Source of the DNA: Eleginops maclovinus
Lineage: Eukaryota; Chordata; Actinopteri; Perciformes; Eleginopidae
Reading direction: 5' to 3'
DNA: 64,000 nt
Assembly: GCF_036324505.1 (NCBI RefSeq)
Contig: NC_086370.1
Span: 16,580,600 to 16,644,599 of the forward strand
Of this stretch, positions 1-13,938 are shown piece by piece. The position numbers and the translations under genes are program-made. The number at the start of each line of letters is the position of its first letter. Position 1 is the stretch's first letter. The notes under the pieces are model-generated. The model saw only the letters and a list, made by a program, of their open reading frames with translations, ran no database searches and was not told where the DNA came from.

Positions 1-1011
1 AGACATCAAAAAGTGTATTTTGCATAATAGGAGACCTTTAAAATAAAAAACGATATATATTACTAAGCACATATTCACACAATATAACACTTCACAAGTC
101 TTAAAACACCAAGTGAAACTAGTCTTCTATAAAACCAAGTATATTCTTCCAGTCCGTCATCATGGCCTCTATAATGCTTTTACTGGATTGAAATTTCATC
201 ATCATTTCATCTGCATAATTTTGTGTTCAAAGGACAAGATTGAGACATTACTATTCAGGGCAAGCTAAGCCTTCCAGCTACTAATATATGGTCATTATCC
301 AGGGAGTCAACAACTAGTTTGAAAAAACATTCTCAGGTAAATGCTAAGTGAACACTATTTTGTGGAAAGTAATAAAGAACATTTACTCACCCACTGTATT
401 TAAGTATCATTTTGAGATACTTTTACTTGATTTAAATGTTATGGCATAATACTTATAATCCACTACAATTGGATTATAGAGAATATTGTATTTTTCCGTC
501 CGCTATATTTATTTAAAACTTTACAGAACGTTTTATACTCTGAGTACATTTTGGTGCTGATACTTTTGTTCTTTACTCAAGTAAAAGTGTGAATTCAGGA
601 TGTTTAATTGTAATGTAATGAGTACTTTAAAACCATAGTATTTTTACTTTTACTTAAGTACAGGATCTGAATACTTTATACACCTCTGTTTGTGGTCTAC
701 TTCTTTAAATAGGTAGGTATACTGAATTAATTTGCTTGTTGGTTTTATTTTAGGCTAGTTTCATTCTTTTAAAATCTCTATTCTTTTTTTTTAATGCACA
801 AAAAACTCTGTATGTTTAATATGTATGGTATTTATTTTTCTCTTGCATTAATTTGTCTGCATTACTTTTATGGTACTTTCACTGGGAATTATTAATTGTA
901 ACCCTCTCATCCCTGATAATATCTTACTAGGGGTTGCCTTTTTGTGTCATGGTTCAAGTTAGGGGTTGACTTCTTGGTTACTATGCATTTTATCAAGATG
1001 CAGAATATATT
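1..1011. other. Intergenic DNA, no gene seen
   Basis: AT-rich. Apart from the degenerate repeat at about 340-690 nothing is recognisable. Confidence 0.6.
340..690. mobile_element. Degenerate teleost interspersed repeat (TTACTTAAGTA-rich)
   Basis: Contains TTTACTCAAGTAAAAGT, ACTTTTACTTAAGTACAG and GATCTGAATACTTTATACACC, wording I associate with a very common fish non-autonomous DNA element ending in a CACCACTG-like terminus. Class and boundaries are approximate. Confidence 0.45.
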
Positions 1012-1345
1012 GTCCAGCAGTGGCTCAGTCAGTAGGGGCTTGGACTGGGAATCGTAGGGTCGCCGGTTCAAGTCCCCGAACAGACTTGAAATATGGAAAG
1101 TGGACTGCTACTTGGAAAGGTCCCAGTTCACCTCCTAGGCCCTGCTGTGGTGCCCTTGAGCAAGGCACCGGACACCTCCAATCCCCCCTCCCCATTGCTC
1201 CCCGGGCGCTGCACGATAGCTGCCCACTGCTCCTAGTACTAGTACTAGGATGGGTTAAATGCAGAGGACTAATTTCACTGTGTGTGCTCTGCTGTGTGCA
1301 TGCATGTGACAAATAAAGAGGGTTTCATCCTCCGATTCTATTCTA
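1012..1345 (+). mobile_element. tRNA-derived SINE, copy 1 (near full length)
   Basis: The head has polymerase III boxes: A-box-like TGGCTCAGTCAGT (1021-1033) and B-box GGTTCAAGTCC (1065-1075). A central domain (CTGTGGTGCCCTTGAGCAAG) typical of fish SINEs follows, and a 3' end GACAAATAAAGAGGGTTTC with a TTCTA-rich tail. It matches the copy at 18453 almost throughout, with a small internal duplication of AGTACT. Short open frames on both strands here are SINE sequence, not genes. Confidence 0.85.
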
Positions 1346-4195
1346 TATATATTCTCTCTAGAATATAATGCTTGTTTGCAGTCTTGACCTGCTGCATGAT
1401 GGGTAGCACAGATAATTGTTCTCCTTCCTACGTTTTAGATAATTTGTAAAAGAATACCATCACAGTATACTTGTCAGGGCATTGTCTGCTTATTCAAAGC
1501 ACAGGCGGACCAAAGAAGAGTGTTAAATTATTGAAAATGCTGTGAATGTTCAAACAGTGTAATAAAGCACAGTAGCATCCACTGTAGAATTCATCCTTTT
1601 GATCATCTAGCATTCATGTTAAGTTCAATGTATGCCAAGGCCTCCTGTGATGCATCCCACAAACACAAAAATACATACAAACACAAACTCTCCTCGCTGC
1701 CTTGATTCCTCTCCTTCTACCATATTTAATTTCTTTGGCAACATCAAAATAGGTTTACTCTCTGAAGTTAAATTGATTGTGTTCCTATAGTGGAAACATT
1801 GTTTTGGAAGACAATCACTTGCATTTATCACCACTCGTTTTCTTGGCAGTGTGCACTTTCTAGCACCACTGCAACCACTTAAGTATAATGTTACAAAAGG
1901 CGAATAACAACCTAAAAATACCACTGGATCACTGTTGTGCTAAATTGAAATAATTCAAAAGGAGATGACATATAATTGCAACAATCAAAGTATAATGCTA
2001 ATAGCTGTAATCATAGGATCACTGTTTTTATTTGAATGGATTTTGATTGACATATCCTTTTATATCCATTCCACGTCCGAGCTGCACTTAAGGTTTATGT
2101 GGGATTTGTTCGAAAGGCTTTTTATGTCATTTAAAAAAAAGTCATCTCAGATTGCTTCAGATTCATTGTTTGAATATTAAATGTGTTTGATTGTTTGAAT
2201 AGTGTCATTCATATTGATCCAAACACATTACAAAGCAATCTCTCATAATCTCTCCTCCAACATGCCTTTGTCAAATATTCAATCTGCTGTCAACAAGTTG
2301 TTAGCTTTCTGATACAGCATGTCCTTCAATTTAGAAAAAGCATCATTTTAAGAAATTTAATTTGTTTCTAATTTTAGTACGCGCCTCTAAGGAAACGGCT
2401 GAAAATGGCTGGGGGTTAGTGATATTTCCTTTTGCTGATAAAACAGAACACAACCGCTAATTCCACAGAAATTGTGCACTTTATTGGCTGTGAAAGTTAT
2501 CATGCCATTAACATATCGAGCTCAAAAGCGATTAAAGTTACTCGCATGACGTTACGATATATATTTCAGGAATTTTGTATTAGTATTTTGATTTATGTAA
2601 AATATTACTTTGATTACAATTGAGCAGGTTTTTTTGTTTTCTTTATATTATGCTTAGAAAAGTCTTTATCATCATGACTATTAATGCAAAGGTACTTTTT
2701 GCTCTACAGACGCAGTGCAATGATTGGCTTTTGTAGTTAAAAACAGTGGAAAAATATCAAGTGACAATTTAAGTGCCGACACACACTCAGGCAGAAACAC
2801 CCTCTTTCAAACACACAGACACGCTCATCAGGGACAAGGATACAATCATTTTCTTGACATGAATCAATGTTGACATGTTCTTATTTCCAGAGCTATAGCT
2901 TTTTTTTTTTTCGCTGCGAACTATGAGATGAACCGAATGGATGTTCTGCGACATTGGCTGGATCGGGCGACACAGATGCCTCAGTCAATAGGCCAGAGCT
3001 GCTTATGGACTCGGAGCAGACGACAGTGCCAACAGAGCCGGATCAAACAGCTTGATCTATAAAGGACTTGACTCAAGACTCAAATTGACTGGGGGTGCAG
3101 GAGAGAGCACCTCTCCTGCAGTCAGATAACTTTCACAGTTCATAGACACAGGGAGGGACACATATTTGGAAGTGTGCCACAGTCATTAAATCCTGGCTAT
3201 TTTTGTATTCTGCACACTCACATCTGCTGAGTATCTGTCAACCCGGTTCTGTTATCACGAGAAGCGGAATCACCTTTGCCCCCGACCCCCTCCCATGTTT
3301 GTGACAGAGGGACTTATGCTATTAGACACCACGGGAAAGGATTTCACTCCTGTTACACTGCTGACTGCTGATTGAACACCCCAGCACTATCTGTTAGCCG
3401 GAGAGTGGTCTGCTGCCAGAGGCGCTTTATGTAGTAGTAGATTATTTGCTTCCACTCAGATGGATGTACTTTAGATGACATTAAACAGAAGCAATATGGG
3501 ATCTGCCCGGTACCAACCCATCCCGTTTTCCCCCCCTCCTCACTTTCCCTTTGAGCGTGGGAGAGTTTCATTCCCTATTCATCTCGTAAATCTAACATCT
3601 CGTAATCAGTGATTTTATTTTTTTTTCATCATAAGGAGATTTGACATGCACTTAATGCTCACATGCACTTTAAAAAACAAAGATAATGTTGTTTACGCAT
3701 GTATCCTCAAATTGGCAATCATCTTGTTTGAAATGAAAATTGAACCCAATTCCAGCGTACGGTCCTAAAACATGCATCAATATAGATCTGGCAGGCACTC
3801 TTTGCTAAGTGTTTCTAATGTCTTGAGAGAAAGTAAATAAAGAGCCCTAATGTGTTCAAGTGCACACCTCTAAATAAGACTTGTCAAGAGAACATAATCT
3901 TCTCTTCCCATGATGCCTCGTATATTGTGATGGCTTGTTTGTTTTGCGTTCAAGGGATGGCTTTGAAAGGGAAATGATAGTGGTATTTTATCGTCAAACG
4001 TAATGACTTCCCATTTGGAAATGTTAGAAGTCTGCAACAGAGGGACATTGTGCATCCGGATAAGCTTCAGGCCTGGACAGGCTCTATTCACAAGAGACGC
4101 ATGCTAAAGTGTTCGTGATTACAACATTATTTGACATCATAGATACAGAAAAAGATTAATTGAAGCGACACCAATGTTTGCATAATGTCTACAGT
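1346..4195. other. Intergenic DNA, no gene seen
   Basis: Only short, unrelated open frames on both strands. The segment 2930-3600 is somewhat less AT-rich than its surroundings and could hold regulatory sequence, but I see no motif to name. Confidence 0.6.
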
Positions 4196-4335
4196 AGATA
4201 GATAGAAGATAGAATCGGAGGATGAAACCCTCTTTATTAGTCACATACATGCACACAGCAGAGCACACACAGTGAAATTAGTCCTCTGCATTTAACCCAT
4301 CCTAGTACTAGGAGCAGTGGGCAGCTATCGTGCAG
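4196..4335 (-). mobile_element. Same SINE family, copy 2: 5'-truncated, inverted
   Basis: Reverse complement of the last third of copies 1 and 3: the CAGTGGGCAGCTATCGTGCAG end, the TTTAACCCATCCTAGTACTAG part and GAAACCCTCTTTATTAGTCA are all present. A (GATA)n-like tail lies at 4196-4215. The tRNA head and central domain are missing, as expected of 5' truncation during reverse transcription. Confidence 0.8.
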
Positions 4336-6395
4336 CTTTGTCAGTATATTAAATTTGCTACACACATAATAGGGTCAGTTTGAATATGAGAGAGAAATTA
4401 ATCTCTGTCTTTTTACAAGATTGAAAAATGTTGTAGGGTTTTTGAAAAGCCTAATTATTCCTCTACAGTAATTGCAAACAACTCTTTCATTTGTCATTTA
4501 CATGGTTTCTCGATTAAAAGAAGATGTTCAATCTTTCAACTCAGACTTTATTAAAACGTTGAGGAGAGCTGCAGAGTCACACGATAATCACACGCCAAGC
4601 TCAACCTTAGATCATTTCATATAAAAAGAAAAGCTTTTTAAGAACATACTTGCTGTTGAGCCATTGTTTTTCACATCTAACAGCAGCTAAATGTCACCAG
4701 AACAATTTATGTTTTAATTGGGTCAGAAATAGAGGCTATTTTATGAACAGGCCGACAATTCTGACATTTCATCATTTTACCATAATCACCTTTTTATGGA
4801 TCTAAGTAGACAGCTAGCATGTCAGTAGTTTCTGTAGGACTGCAACACAGCAGGCTTAAATCACCACACAACAGCGCCTAATTATTTCCCCATATAGCTG
4901 CAGCAAAGCGACATACAACAGTGTTAGCCACCAAGGAACACAATTGTTTTTCAAGGCTAGTGAAGGTTCATTTATTTTATTTCACTTCAGAGAACGCTTT
5001 ACCTGTTGTTGTTATGGTGTTGTGTTTGAAAACAGGGAAACATAATTGTCTCAGGTCTACAGATTAACTATGTGTTGGTGCTACGAGTTTCTCCATGTTT
5101 ACTAAAGACTGTGTTCTAAAAGGCTGAGGGCATTGGGTTACAGGCAGAAAGCAAAAGCAGAAAATATGAAGCAGCACACCTAGAACTCTGATGCATTTGT
5201 TTTAACTTATTATGATCAATGTTTCACTTCATCAGAATTAGAGGATAACAACAGTCCCCTCTCTGGCTTTTAATGCTAACTAGGAGAGATTTTACAAAGC
5301 AAAGTAATCAAATTTAGGCCAAATGTCAAAATAATAAATACAAAAATATACAATTTTTTCAAGTTTGCTTAGTGACTGTTATTGGGGAGAGCTTGATTTT
5401 CCTTCTCAAATAACAGTTTTTATTGAAACAAAGTGTGAACAAAATTACAGACGGGATCATGAGTTTTTGGTTTGGGTTACCATCTAAAATAGTTCACAAA
5501 CTTTCCATATGAGAGTTGTTGGTTCATCACCAAATCGCTTAATATTTTTGCTTAGGTGTGCAGCTGAATGTCCTTGTAACACATAGTATTACCAGATAAT
5601 AAATACAAAGGGAATGTATTACAGTGTGTAAAAGTTGGCTTCTTCTTTTTTTTATTTTTTTTATCGTATTTTATTTTGAAGATTATTATCTATTGTATGT
5701 TTTTGATAATAGAGGATTTATTTTGGCTTCATATGTGACTGAAAGCAGGAAGTTGTACAAAGTAAAATCAAAGAACCTGACATAGGCCATCATTTGTTTA
5801 AAAATCCTATTTGAATTTTACATTGTGAGTTTCCCATTTTAAAAGGGCTTAACACTCAATCCCATTCGATTGAGACCAGATAATACGGTTAAATTCTGCT
5901 CTACAATTATTGTTAACTAAATGACTTGTGTTGAAACCCCATGACCCTATTACCCTGCCCTTTCTTATGATTGTGTTAGCCTCTATTGCACGATGATTAA
6001 ATGTCAATGTGATAGCCTTACTTCATAGAAAAATGCATATTACTGTATATTCAGCTAGTTGAAATAATTAAAATTGTCACTGGTCCAGTTTTCGCTTCAA
6101 TCGGCCCAGCATATGAATGAGATGACCAGGTTTGGTCGCAGCCACTTTTGATGAAAGGAGAGAATTCATTAATTTAACTGGTAAAGCAATTATGAAATAT
6201 GTATGTGGAACACATTGCATGAGCTGATGAAAGTCTGTCATTGTCCTGACGGCTGGTTTTAGCATTGACATTTTAATTGGTGATTTTCAGCTCATTCTGC
6301 ACCAAAAATACACTGCACTGACGGCAGAGAAAGTTTCTAGGACATTTCCGTGAGAACGATAGCTTCTAAGCTGGTCACATACACAGTCGTTCACA

Positions 6396-6448
<53 letters not shown>

Positions 6449-7875
6449 AGTGGCGTCATTGAAATTGAGTAGTCTGACTGAGCCTTGTGTGGGCTCAGTG
6501 ACAGCGTTGATTAAACATTAAGGAAGAGATATAATGCCATTTTACCATTGTGAGTTATCCAACCCCTTTGTACTATCATTTCATCTTTGCCCTTGAACTC
6601 AAACACATTGCCGGCTGACAGGATAGAAAGAATAATGATAATGAATTATGCATTTATAAGAACTTGAATTCATCTTTATCCAACTTTGGGAAGTTGGTGC
6701 GTTTGAGGACCCCTGAGTGTCATTTGTCATGCAGCTGACAGGAAACACTGCGGTTGGTACTTGTAAAAATGGGCTCAATGTCTGTGCCAAACAGAACAGT
6801 TTTCCTCAGCGGGGACCCTGATCCTGATCCTCCTCATCTTTGGTGGGCATGACATTACAAGAGCGACAGATGTCTCTACTTTTACTTACTTAAACCCTTT
6901 TCTTAAGATGGATTTGGAGGAAAGTGGCACTGTTTAAAAGGGAGAGTCTTAGATATGACAGTGGTAAGGTGCCTGATCTGTTTACTCTTATTTTATAATA
7001 GAGAAAGAAGAGCAAACACAGAAAGTACTGGGACAATTTGTATTTTTAGGTTATTTCAACACAGCGGCTGTCCTATCTGATACTCTAGGTGTTGATTTCC
7101 TTTTTGTGCAAAACAGTACCACAGCCTGTGATACCAGGGTGTAGATATTGAAGTGCAACAGACTTTCAAAGGAGGACAGGGTTGCCAGGAGCCTTGGTAT
7201 CTGACTGATTGTTGTTTTGTCTTTAGCTTGTCTGATCCATCAAACTGTAACCATCTTTGGTAAATAGAGGTCGTTCATGTCTTTTTCTATCCATCAATAA
7301 TGTTGAAAAGCATGAACATTGGATCCACTTGGACAATCAGAGAGATTGCACCCTAACACGGTGATATATTCATAGCTTTATTCCCAGCTAGGTTACACAC
7401 TTATCACTTTCATTTTGGCCAAGATATTGCTGTTGGGATATGTGTAATTTTCTCTGCAGGCCTTCGAATTTCCTGGATAGCTTATCATCAGCCTGTGCCC
7501 CCTGATATTATGAACTGTTGATCATGATATGAAAGGTGGTTTTTGTACCTCCCATAGTGAGTGAAGATTACAGCAGTTTTTGTTTCCGATGTGTCACTAC
7601 CAAATTGTTTCCAGAACATATTTGCATAACTTTTCTACAGTATTCAGGCAACAAATGAACTAAGATGTTGAATTCTTATTATGTCTGCTTTTCACCACAG
7701 TAAAATAAGTACATTACATTAGGCAGCAGTGGGCTGACCTGCCAAACTTTCCATCTAAGCATTAGTATTATGACAAGGTGAATTTTCGACCATAAGAGTG
7801 TATTTTTATATGGGAAACTAAATGTAGACCATTATACTATATCTATATATATCTATATATTATTGAAAATGTACA
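4336..7875. other. Intergenic DNA, no gene seen
   Basis: Contains the (AC)24 repeat. Otherwise no open frame longer than about 65 codons and no recognisable element. Confidence 0.6.
6399..6446. repeat. (AC)n microsatellite, 24 units
   Basis: Uninterrupted AC dinucleotide run of 48 bp. Confidence 0.98.
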
Positions 7876-8328
7876 TTTTAATGATTAAATGAGCAAAACT
7901 CTAAAGACTTCATGGGTGCAATTTGATCAGTTGTGGTTGACTGTCCTTAGGCACAACCCCATCACTGTCAATTGTATTAAAATAAAATAAAATATGTAAA
8001 TGCGTGAACAGAGAGAAATGACATCCAATCCAATGTTCCCATAGAAATCTAACCCCTTTCAAAGCAGTGACAAATAAACAGACATAAATTCAGACAATAT
8101 TTATTTAATTTTATAAAAATATATATATATTTTAATGACTAATTGAGCACAACTCTAAGGACTGTATGGGTGTAGTTTGACCAGCTTTGATGACAGTCCT
8201 AAGTCACAACCCCATCACTCTTATTTAAATAAAAAAAATGTATCCTGATTGGTGAACAAAAATCTCACCCCTTTCAAAGCAGTGATAAGAGCACAGAAAA
8301 AAAAATAAACAAACATAAATACAGACAT
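7876..8328 (+). repeat. Diverged tandem duplication of a ~200-220 bp non-coding unit
   Basis: Unit 1 (7876-8098) and unit 2 (8130-8328) share ordered blocks: TTTTAATGA..GAGC, ACTCTAA, ATGGGTG, CACAACCCCATCACT, ACCCCTTTCAAAGCAGTGA and the ACATAAAT..CAGACA end. Substitutions and indels separate them, so the duplication is not recent. No open frame spans the units. Confidence 0.75.
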
Positions 8329-9230
8329 CTGTTGTGTGAAATTACCAAACTGTTGTAATGCTGGCACAACACTTTGTGTCTTTATTATTCATAGTGAGAC
8401 ACTGTTTGAGAAAATACTTTTTTTACTTCCACACAAATAAAAAAGAGGTACCTCATCACAACAAAAACTATTTCATACGATTGTTTTTCTTCTAACCTGA
8501 CAGAAAACAGCAATTTCTGTATGAAAGTTACCTCGGCTAATCCAATTTATCCTACACTGACCTTTAAAACACACCAATGTATTATAAGATATTATCCTTA
8601 CACCTGACCTACAATGTTCAAGGTGGGACGTTTTCCTACATGAGCATAAGGTTAATTGTTATGCATATTTTCTTTGAATATGTAGATCACTACCTGAGCA
8701 ATAAAGTTAGGGTGCATTTAAGAGGAAAGTGCCCCTTGCTGACCTTGGGAATACTCATTCTGATAAATGTAACCCTGCAGTGCATGACAACGATACATAT
8801 GCAGCTATGTTAATTTACATGTGCAGAGGGAGGTCGTCCGGAGCCAGGCTGTGCTTGATGAAGGTGCTATCATCCTCAATGAGAGGAATAATTATCACAA
8901 CAACACATACATAAGTCCTCTATTAGATTAAGGCCCACTTTAATAGACTCACAGCAAGAGTGGGAGTGGTGGCTTAATGTAATTGGTTACAAGACAACAT
9001 GCAGAGGGGAAGCGTCACGAAAAATGAAGCAGATTTGTAAGACCTGCCCTATCTCAGTTCTTTTTCCTTTTTTTCCCCATCTCCCGCTGAAGCTTTATTT
9101 GACCACTCTAATCGCTCCTGTCCTGTGATCTCACAAGTGTGTCATATAAATGGCTGGCGCATTCTGTTTATTTTCCCCATCCATAATACATAGGGTATCT
9201 AAATCCTGCTGGCGTGTGCAGGAAACAGAG

Positions 9231-9268
9231 GGGGAGAGAGAGAGAGAGAAAGAAAGGGGGAGAGAGAG
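9231..9268. repeat. GA-rich simple repeat
   Basis: Imperfect GA/GGGA purine run. Open frames called across it are artefacts of low complexity. Confidence 0.9.
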
Positions 9269-10475
9269 GTGGCTTGCTAATGGTGTGAGGCATACAGTCT
9301 CAGAACAAAGTGGAAGAAATACATACACATAAGCCAAGAAGAGCCACAGAGGCCACGCACTATGGTCTGCTGGTTGAGAAGTGGTGATTTGAGAGTTTGG
9401 AGCTTAGGGAAGGCTTTAGGCAGAGTTTGATCTGCCCCTGCTCCAGCAGTATTTAGCATCAGCTGCCTAAGTATTGCTTCCCTCTCACCTGACTGCAAGG
9501 TCACCCAAAATATTAATTCAGTCCTCTGGAAAGCACAAATTTCTCTCCAGTGCAACCTTTATCTTTCTTTATCCAGCAATACTGGATTGCTCTCTGTCTG
9601 GCAGAATTCTGCGGAACACAATGTTTCCAGATTTACAGGTTCATCTCCACTGAGGATCATCATTTATAGACATGGCACCACAATATGTATCACATGAGAA
9701 TATACAGCAGGAAGAATATATTGTGCTAGAGCTATTTTTAACTGTGATTTATAGATTGCAACCAACAAATGTGATCGTTGCACATAAATCCCAGCTCCGT
9801 ACTGAGGCTTCACCTCTTTATGTATCCATTGTCAAACCTGTGCAAATAACTGACCAACAAGTAAGAGTCTCTAGTGATGGACATATGACATTTAGCTCCA
9901 CATACTGTGATAATCCCTTTGAGGTAACATGGCTCCTCATTATACACTAAGCATAAAACAAAGGTTAAAAGCTAACTCTAGCACCTGCACGGAAGCGTGT
10001 GATTTTACTTTATCACAAAACACAAATAGGTTTTCACTTTCACAGTGAGGTGTTATTTTCAAAATGATGGAACATAAGTATCCAAAAAGAGTAAGTTATA
10101 TGCCGTTTTAAAAAGGTACTGTTTATTTAAACTTTATATCCTGAAGACACAATTCATATATCAGGAAAAGGGTGGGTTTAAAAATGGTTCATGATTGATT
10201 TGTTTCTACGTTTATTATTTATTATAAAGCTGCTGCAGACTTTCAATCTGGGCTTTTTCCTCAATTTTTGCGCACTGACACCACACTTACATGCCCCTGA
10301 ATGAGACTAACTTTTCGCCACAGCAAACCATCATCATTTTTGTACTTGTGCTTGTGGTTGCCAGATCAACTGCCAAGGGCCCACTTTCTTCTGTTGATTG
10401 AAAGCGCAGTAGCTGCAAGCGTGCCCGACTCACTGCCCCGTGGTTGACTGTTAAGCTCTTGACTTCTGCACTCAT

Positions 10476-10503
10476 ACATATATATATATATATGTATATA
10501 TAT
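10476..10503. repeat. (TA)n simple repeat
   Basis: ATATATATATATATGTATATAT-type run with one G interruption. Confidence 0.9.
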
Positions 10504-13500
10504 GCAGCAACCAATGAATATTTCAGTCTTTAACCCACAGCTACACAGCATCGGTGGAACACGAAAGTCATCTGTTTCAGAGAGATTATTAAAAGAAATA
10601 CAAATGTGCTCTGTTCCCTCCGACTCACAGCAAACAGAAAAAAGTTCTTCTCTTTTGTTTTTTGTTTTTTTCCCCTGTATGGAGGATTTTTAGTTTTACA
10701 TGTTATGTCTTGCAGCAAAGCTTTATGCATAAGCTGCTTCTCAGAAACACAGGTTTCCTTCTGCTGTTGCACGGCAAAGCCAGCATAAACAGGTGCCCGT
10801 TTTCAGATAATTCAATGTAATGGAACTGCGTGAAACTGAAAGGCATGCTCCTCTACCTTTCTGGATAGTTCATAGAAAGAACAAAAAAGGTGTTTTTCCA
10901 CTGCACATCAAACGTAATACTGTAAAAGAAACAGCAACAAGAAAACACAATTGAGTTTTGTTCTGCCTGTCTTGTCTCCATCTGATCATAGATTTGTCTA
11001 GAAGCATTATTTTTTATTTCATAAAGCTGTCAAAAGTCCAATGAAAGGTTAGTTAGATGCAGCAAGATCAAAGGGTGTCTTTCTAATAACTGCATGTTAG
11101 CAGTGTGAGCATCCAGGAGCTCTGTTTTCAGATGCTGTATGAAGGTTTCACAGAACTGGGTAATTACACCTGCCAAGGGCTATTCACAAAGGTAATGCTT
11201 TCCATCGCTTTTTCAGCCCCCCAACCCTATCTAGGCAACTTGAATGACAGCATTGCAAAAATGGCGGAAAAGGAAAAATGAGAGTGAGTGAACTGGAATA
11301 GAAGTGTCGTGGAGGGAAGATGGATTCCTGTGCTCTCAGTGGAAAGCTGTCATAACAGTCCTCAGCAGCTGTTCTGGGAGCAGCTAGGAGTCTATGGAAA
11401 TATGCCACACACACACCTCCTCTCCTTCCTGCAAAGGCCCAGGCAGGAGTCCCACCTAACTGTGTCACATTTCCATGTTATTGTGGTGAAAGCCACCCAA
11501 CAGAGAGGGAGAGGAGTACAGAGAAGCCGGGGCACAGGGGGAAGATCCTTTAATTTAGTCTCAGAGGAAAGCGTTAAGCCTCTATCCTTCCTGGGAGGGA
11601 GAGCGCCGCATGAAGCACTGCAGCTGTATCTTGCCCTCTCAAATAGTTTGCTTCCATCGCAGCACCTCCATTAGATCTCCTGTGAAGACGGGTGATTGTG
11701 TAATAGATACGAACACTCTTTTGCCGGTATTTTTTTTCTCTAACTACTATACAGATTAACTGGTACATTTTCCGGGTAAAAACCTGCCAAGCATTAGATT
11801 TAACAACAGTGAGTAGTTGTGGGGGGGATCCAGGGAGTAAAAGTCGTGTCATCACTGATAAGACTCAGCCCCTGGCCTCAGGAGGCAGTTTAAACTTTAT
11901 GAAAATTATGAATGCCCACCAGACACTTGTACCAAGTTTGTACCGTCAGCATTAAAAGCTCTGCTTCACCAATTATGTTCTGCCTCAGTGGCTTACAATG
12001 ACAATGTTGGCACATTGTGGTTAAACACCAAATGAATGTGTGATGCTTCAGTATTCATGATTTTAGTTTGTTAGCTCAGCACACAAGCATGGTAAAGATG
12101 TACATCCAGGTAGTTCTCAGATGAAGTTGTCTTTCTTGAAGATGTAAATTAATTCAAGATAAAAATAGTGATCCAAACAGTGTATTTTAAAACCAATAAC
12201 ACTACATTTGTCAGTGTTTTTTTCGGTCCGAGGGCCCCATTATTGCCATTTTTCATGCATCCACCAGATGGCCTCGGACTTTCCCCATCACCTGATTGCC
12301 AAACCCATCTATAAACCTGTTTTCACTTCCCCTCATCGGCGTTGCAGTTTCCAACCCGCCCTGCCCACCTCCACACCTGCATCTCTTCCATCATACGCCT
12401 CTTAGTTGATACGATGCATCAGTTACATTCTTTTCCTGTCAGTTTGCAAGATTGCAATTTTGCTTCTGAGCTTCTGTTACCTGAGACCGAACTGTACCTG
12501 CATGTACACACACCTGCACCTACTGTAGTTTATAACGGTTGGTTTTCAGACACTTGGGTGGCAGCACAACAAGCTGTAAACGCAATGATGTATTATGGGT
12601 TAGCAAACAGTTTCTGATACAGAACAACATTAGTATTCATTTGAAGGCGTTTGTGTCAACCGGCAAAGGTAAGTTAAATATTCACTCTCCGTTCTGATCT
12701 GTTTGGCTCAACATCAACCCAGAGGGAAATATCTGACTCTTCAGCTGCTATATGCTCTGATATGTTAACAAGTTAGTCCCTAACTTTCCCTGTACTGTTT
12801 GATATTTGGTGGGGCTCTTCAGGTTTTTAGAGCCTTCTACTAAAACCAGCTGCTTGCTGTGACTAGGATTGAATCAATAAATCAATTATATTTACACAGA
12901 TCAAAATAACCCTAGTGTATTTGGAGCTGCAAGGCAAAGAGCAACTCGGATCAATTTGTATTTGTCTTTCAAACAATAATTAAATGTATAAAATATACTT
13001 GCATCATGTGAATAAATTGTATGCTCTTTGATTAATTCAGTCCATTAGAGCCTCTTGTCAGTTTTATAAATCATAGGTAAATCAATCTGGAGTCAACCGA
13101 AATATTGAATTGTTGTTTTTTTCTGCTACAGCTTACGTAATACCTCTTGTGTGCTGTAAATCACTTGTTCTGTGGTCTCCTTCAGAGAGAGAAAAAAAAC
13201 AGATCTTATGCAATCAGATCAATCGTTTGGTGTCATGTTTAATTTTATGGAAAACCGTTCTGGCACTTCTAGTTAAACAGTGACCATTAACATTCACCAT
13301 GGAAAAGTGCAATGTTGATTTTATAAGGCCAAATGCTCAGATGCAGCACATTAAACAGCATGTACGTACGTGTAAATGCCACTTTGGTCCAGTTAAATGT
13401 TGGTGTGGTCTACAGAGAGATACTTGCACAGGGAAGACAATCTAAAATACACACAACTCTAAAATACTGCGTGAGCTTCTCAGCGTGGCGATGGGTTTAA

Positions 13501-13918
13501 TCAGTTGTTTGTGGACTCTTTGGTTAAGGTTTAAACATATTGAGATTAATTTATATGTAAAAGACCCACTCTCCTGCTTCAAATGTATTGTGCTTGCAAT
13601 TTGTCATACAAAAGAAGTGTTTACGAGTACAAAGAGTAAACACGCTGATGCAACATGGACAATAGGTAGGACATTAGAGAGGAATTACATATTTAATTCA
13701 TCTCTAGAGTTGTTAATCTGTGGTTAGATTAGAAGGTGAGTTTTGTATTAGTAGTTTATGTTTGAAATATACTTTATTCAGTTGTTTATTTCCATGCTTG
13801 AGCTGCACAGCTGCAGGATAATATTTCTGCTTCTGTATATCAGTTCAGGGGCTTGCATCCAGTGAAGGACGCGGCCCACAAAGCTGTGTCCTTCAAAAGA
13901 CCTGAAGGCTACACTGAA

Positions 13919-13938
13919 CCCCCCCCCCCCCCCCCCCC
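13919..13938. repeat. Poly(C) tract, 20 bases
   Basis: Uninterrupted run of 20 C, at the junction between AT-rich stretches. Length is prone to sequencing error. Confidence 0.95.

Noticed and set aside
1021..1080. A tRNA gene suggested by A- and B-box sequences
   Set aside because: The boxes belong to the head of the SINE. No complete cloverleaf or anticodon arm is kept, and the sequence runs straight into the SINE body, as in copy 3.
966..1316. 116-codon open frame on + and 95-codon frame on the minus strand
   Set aside because: Both lie within SINE copy 1, which explains the open sequence.
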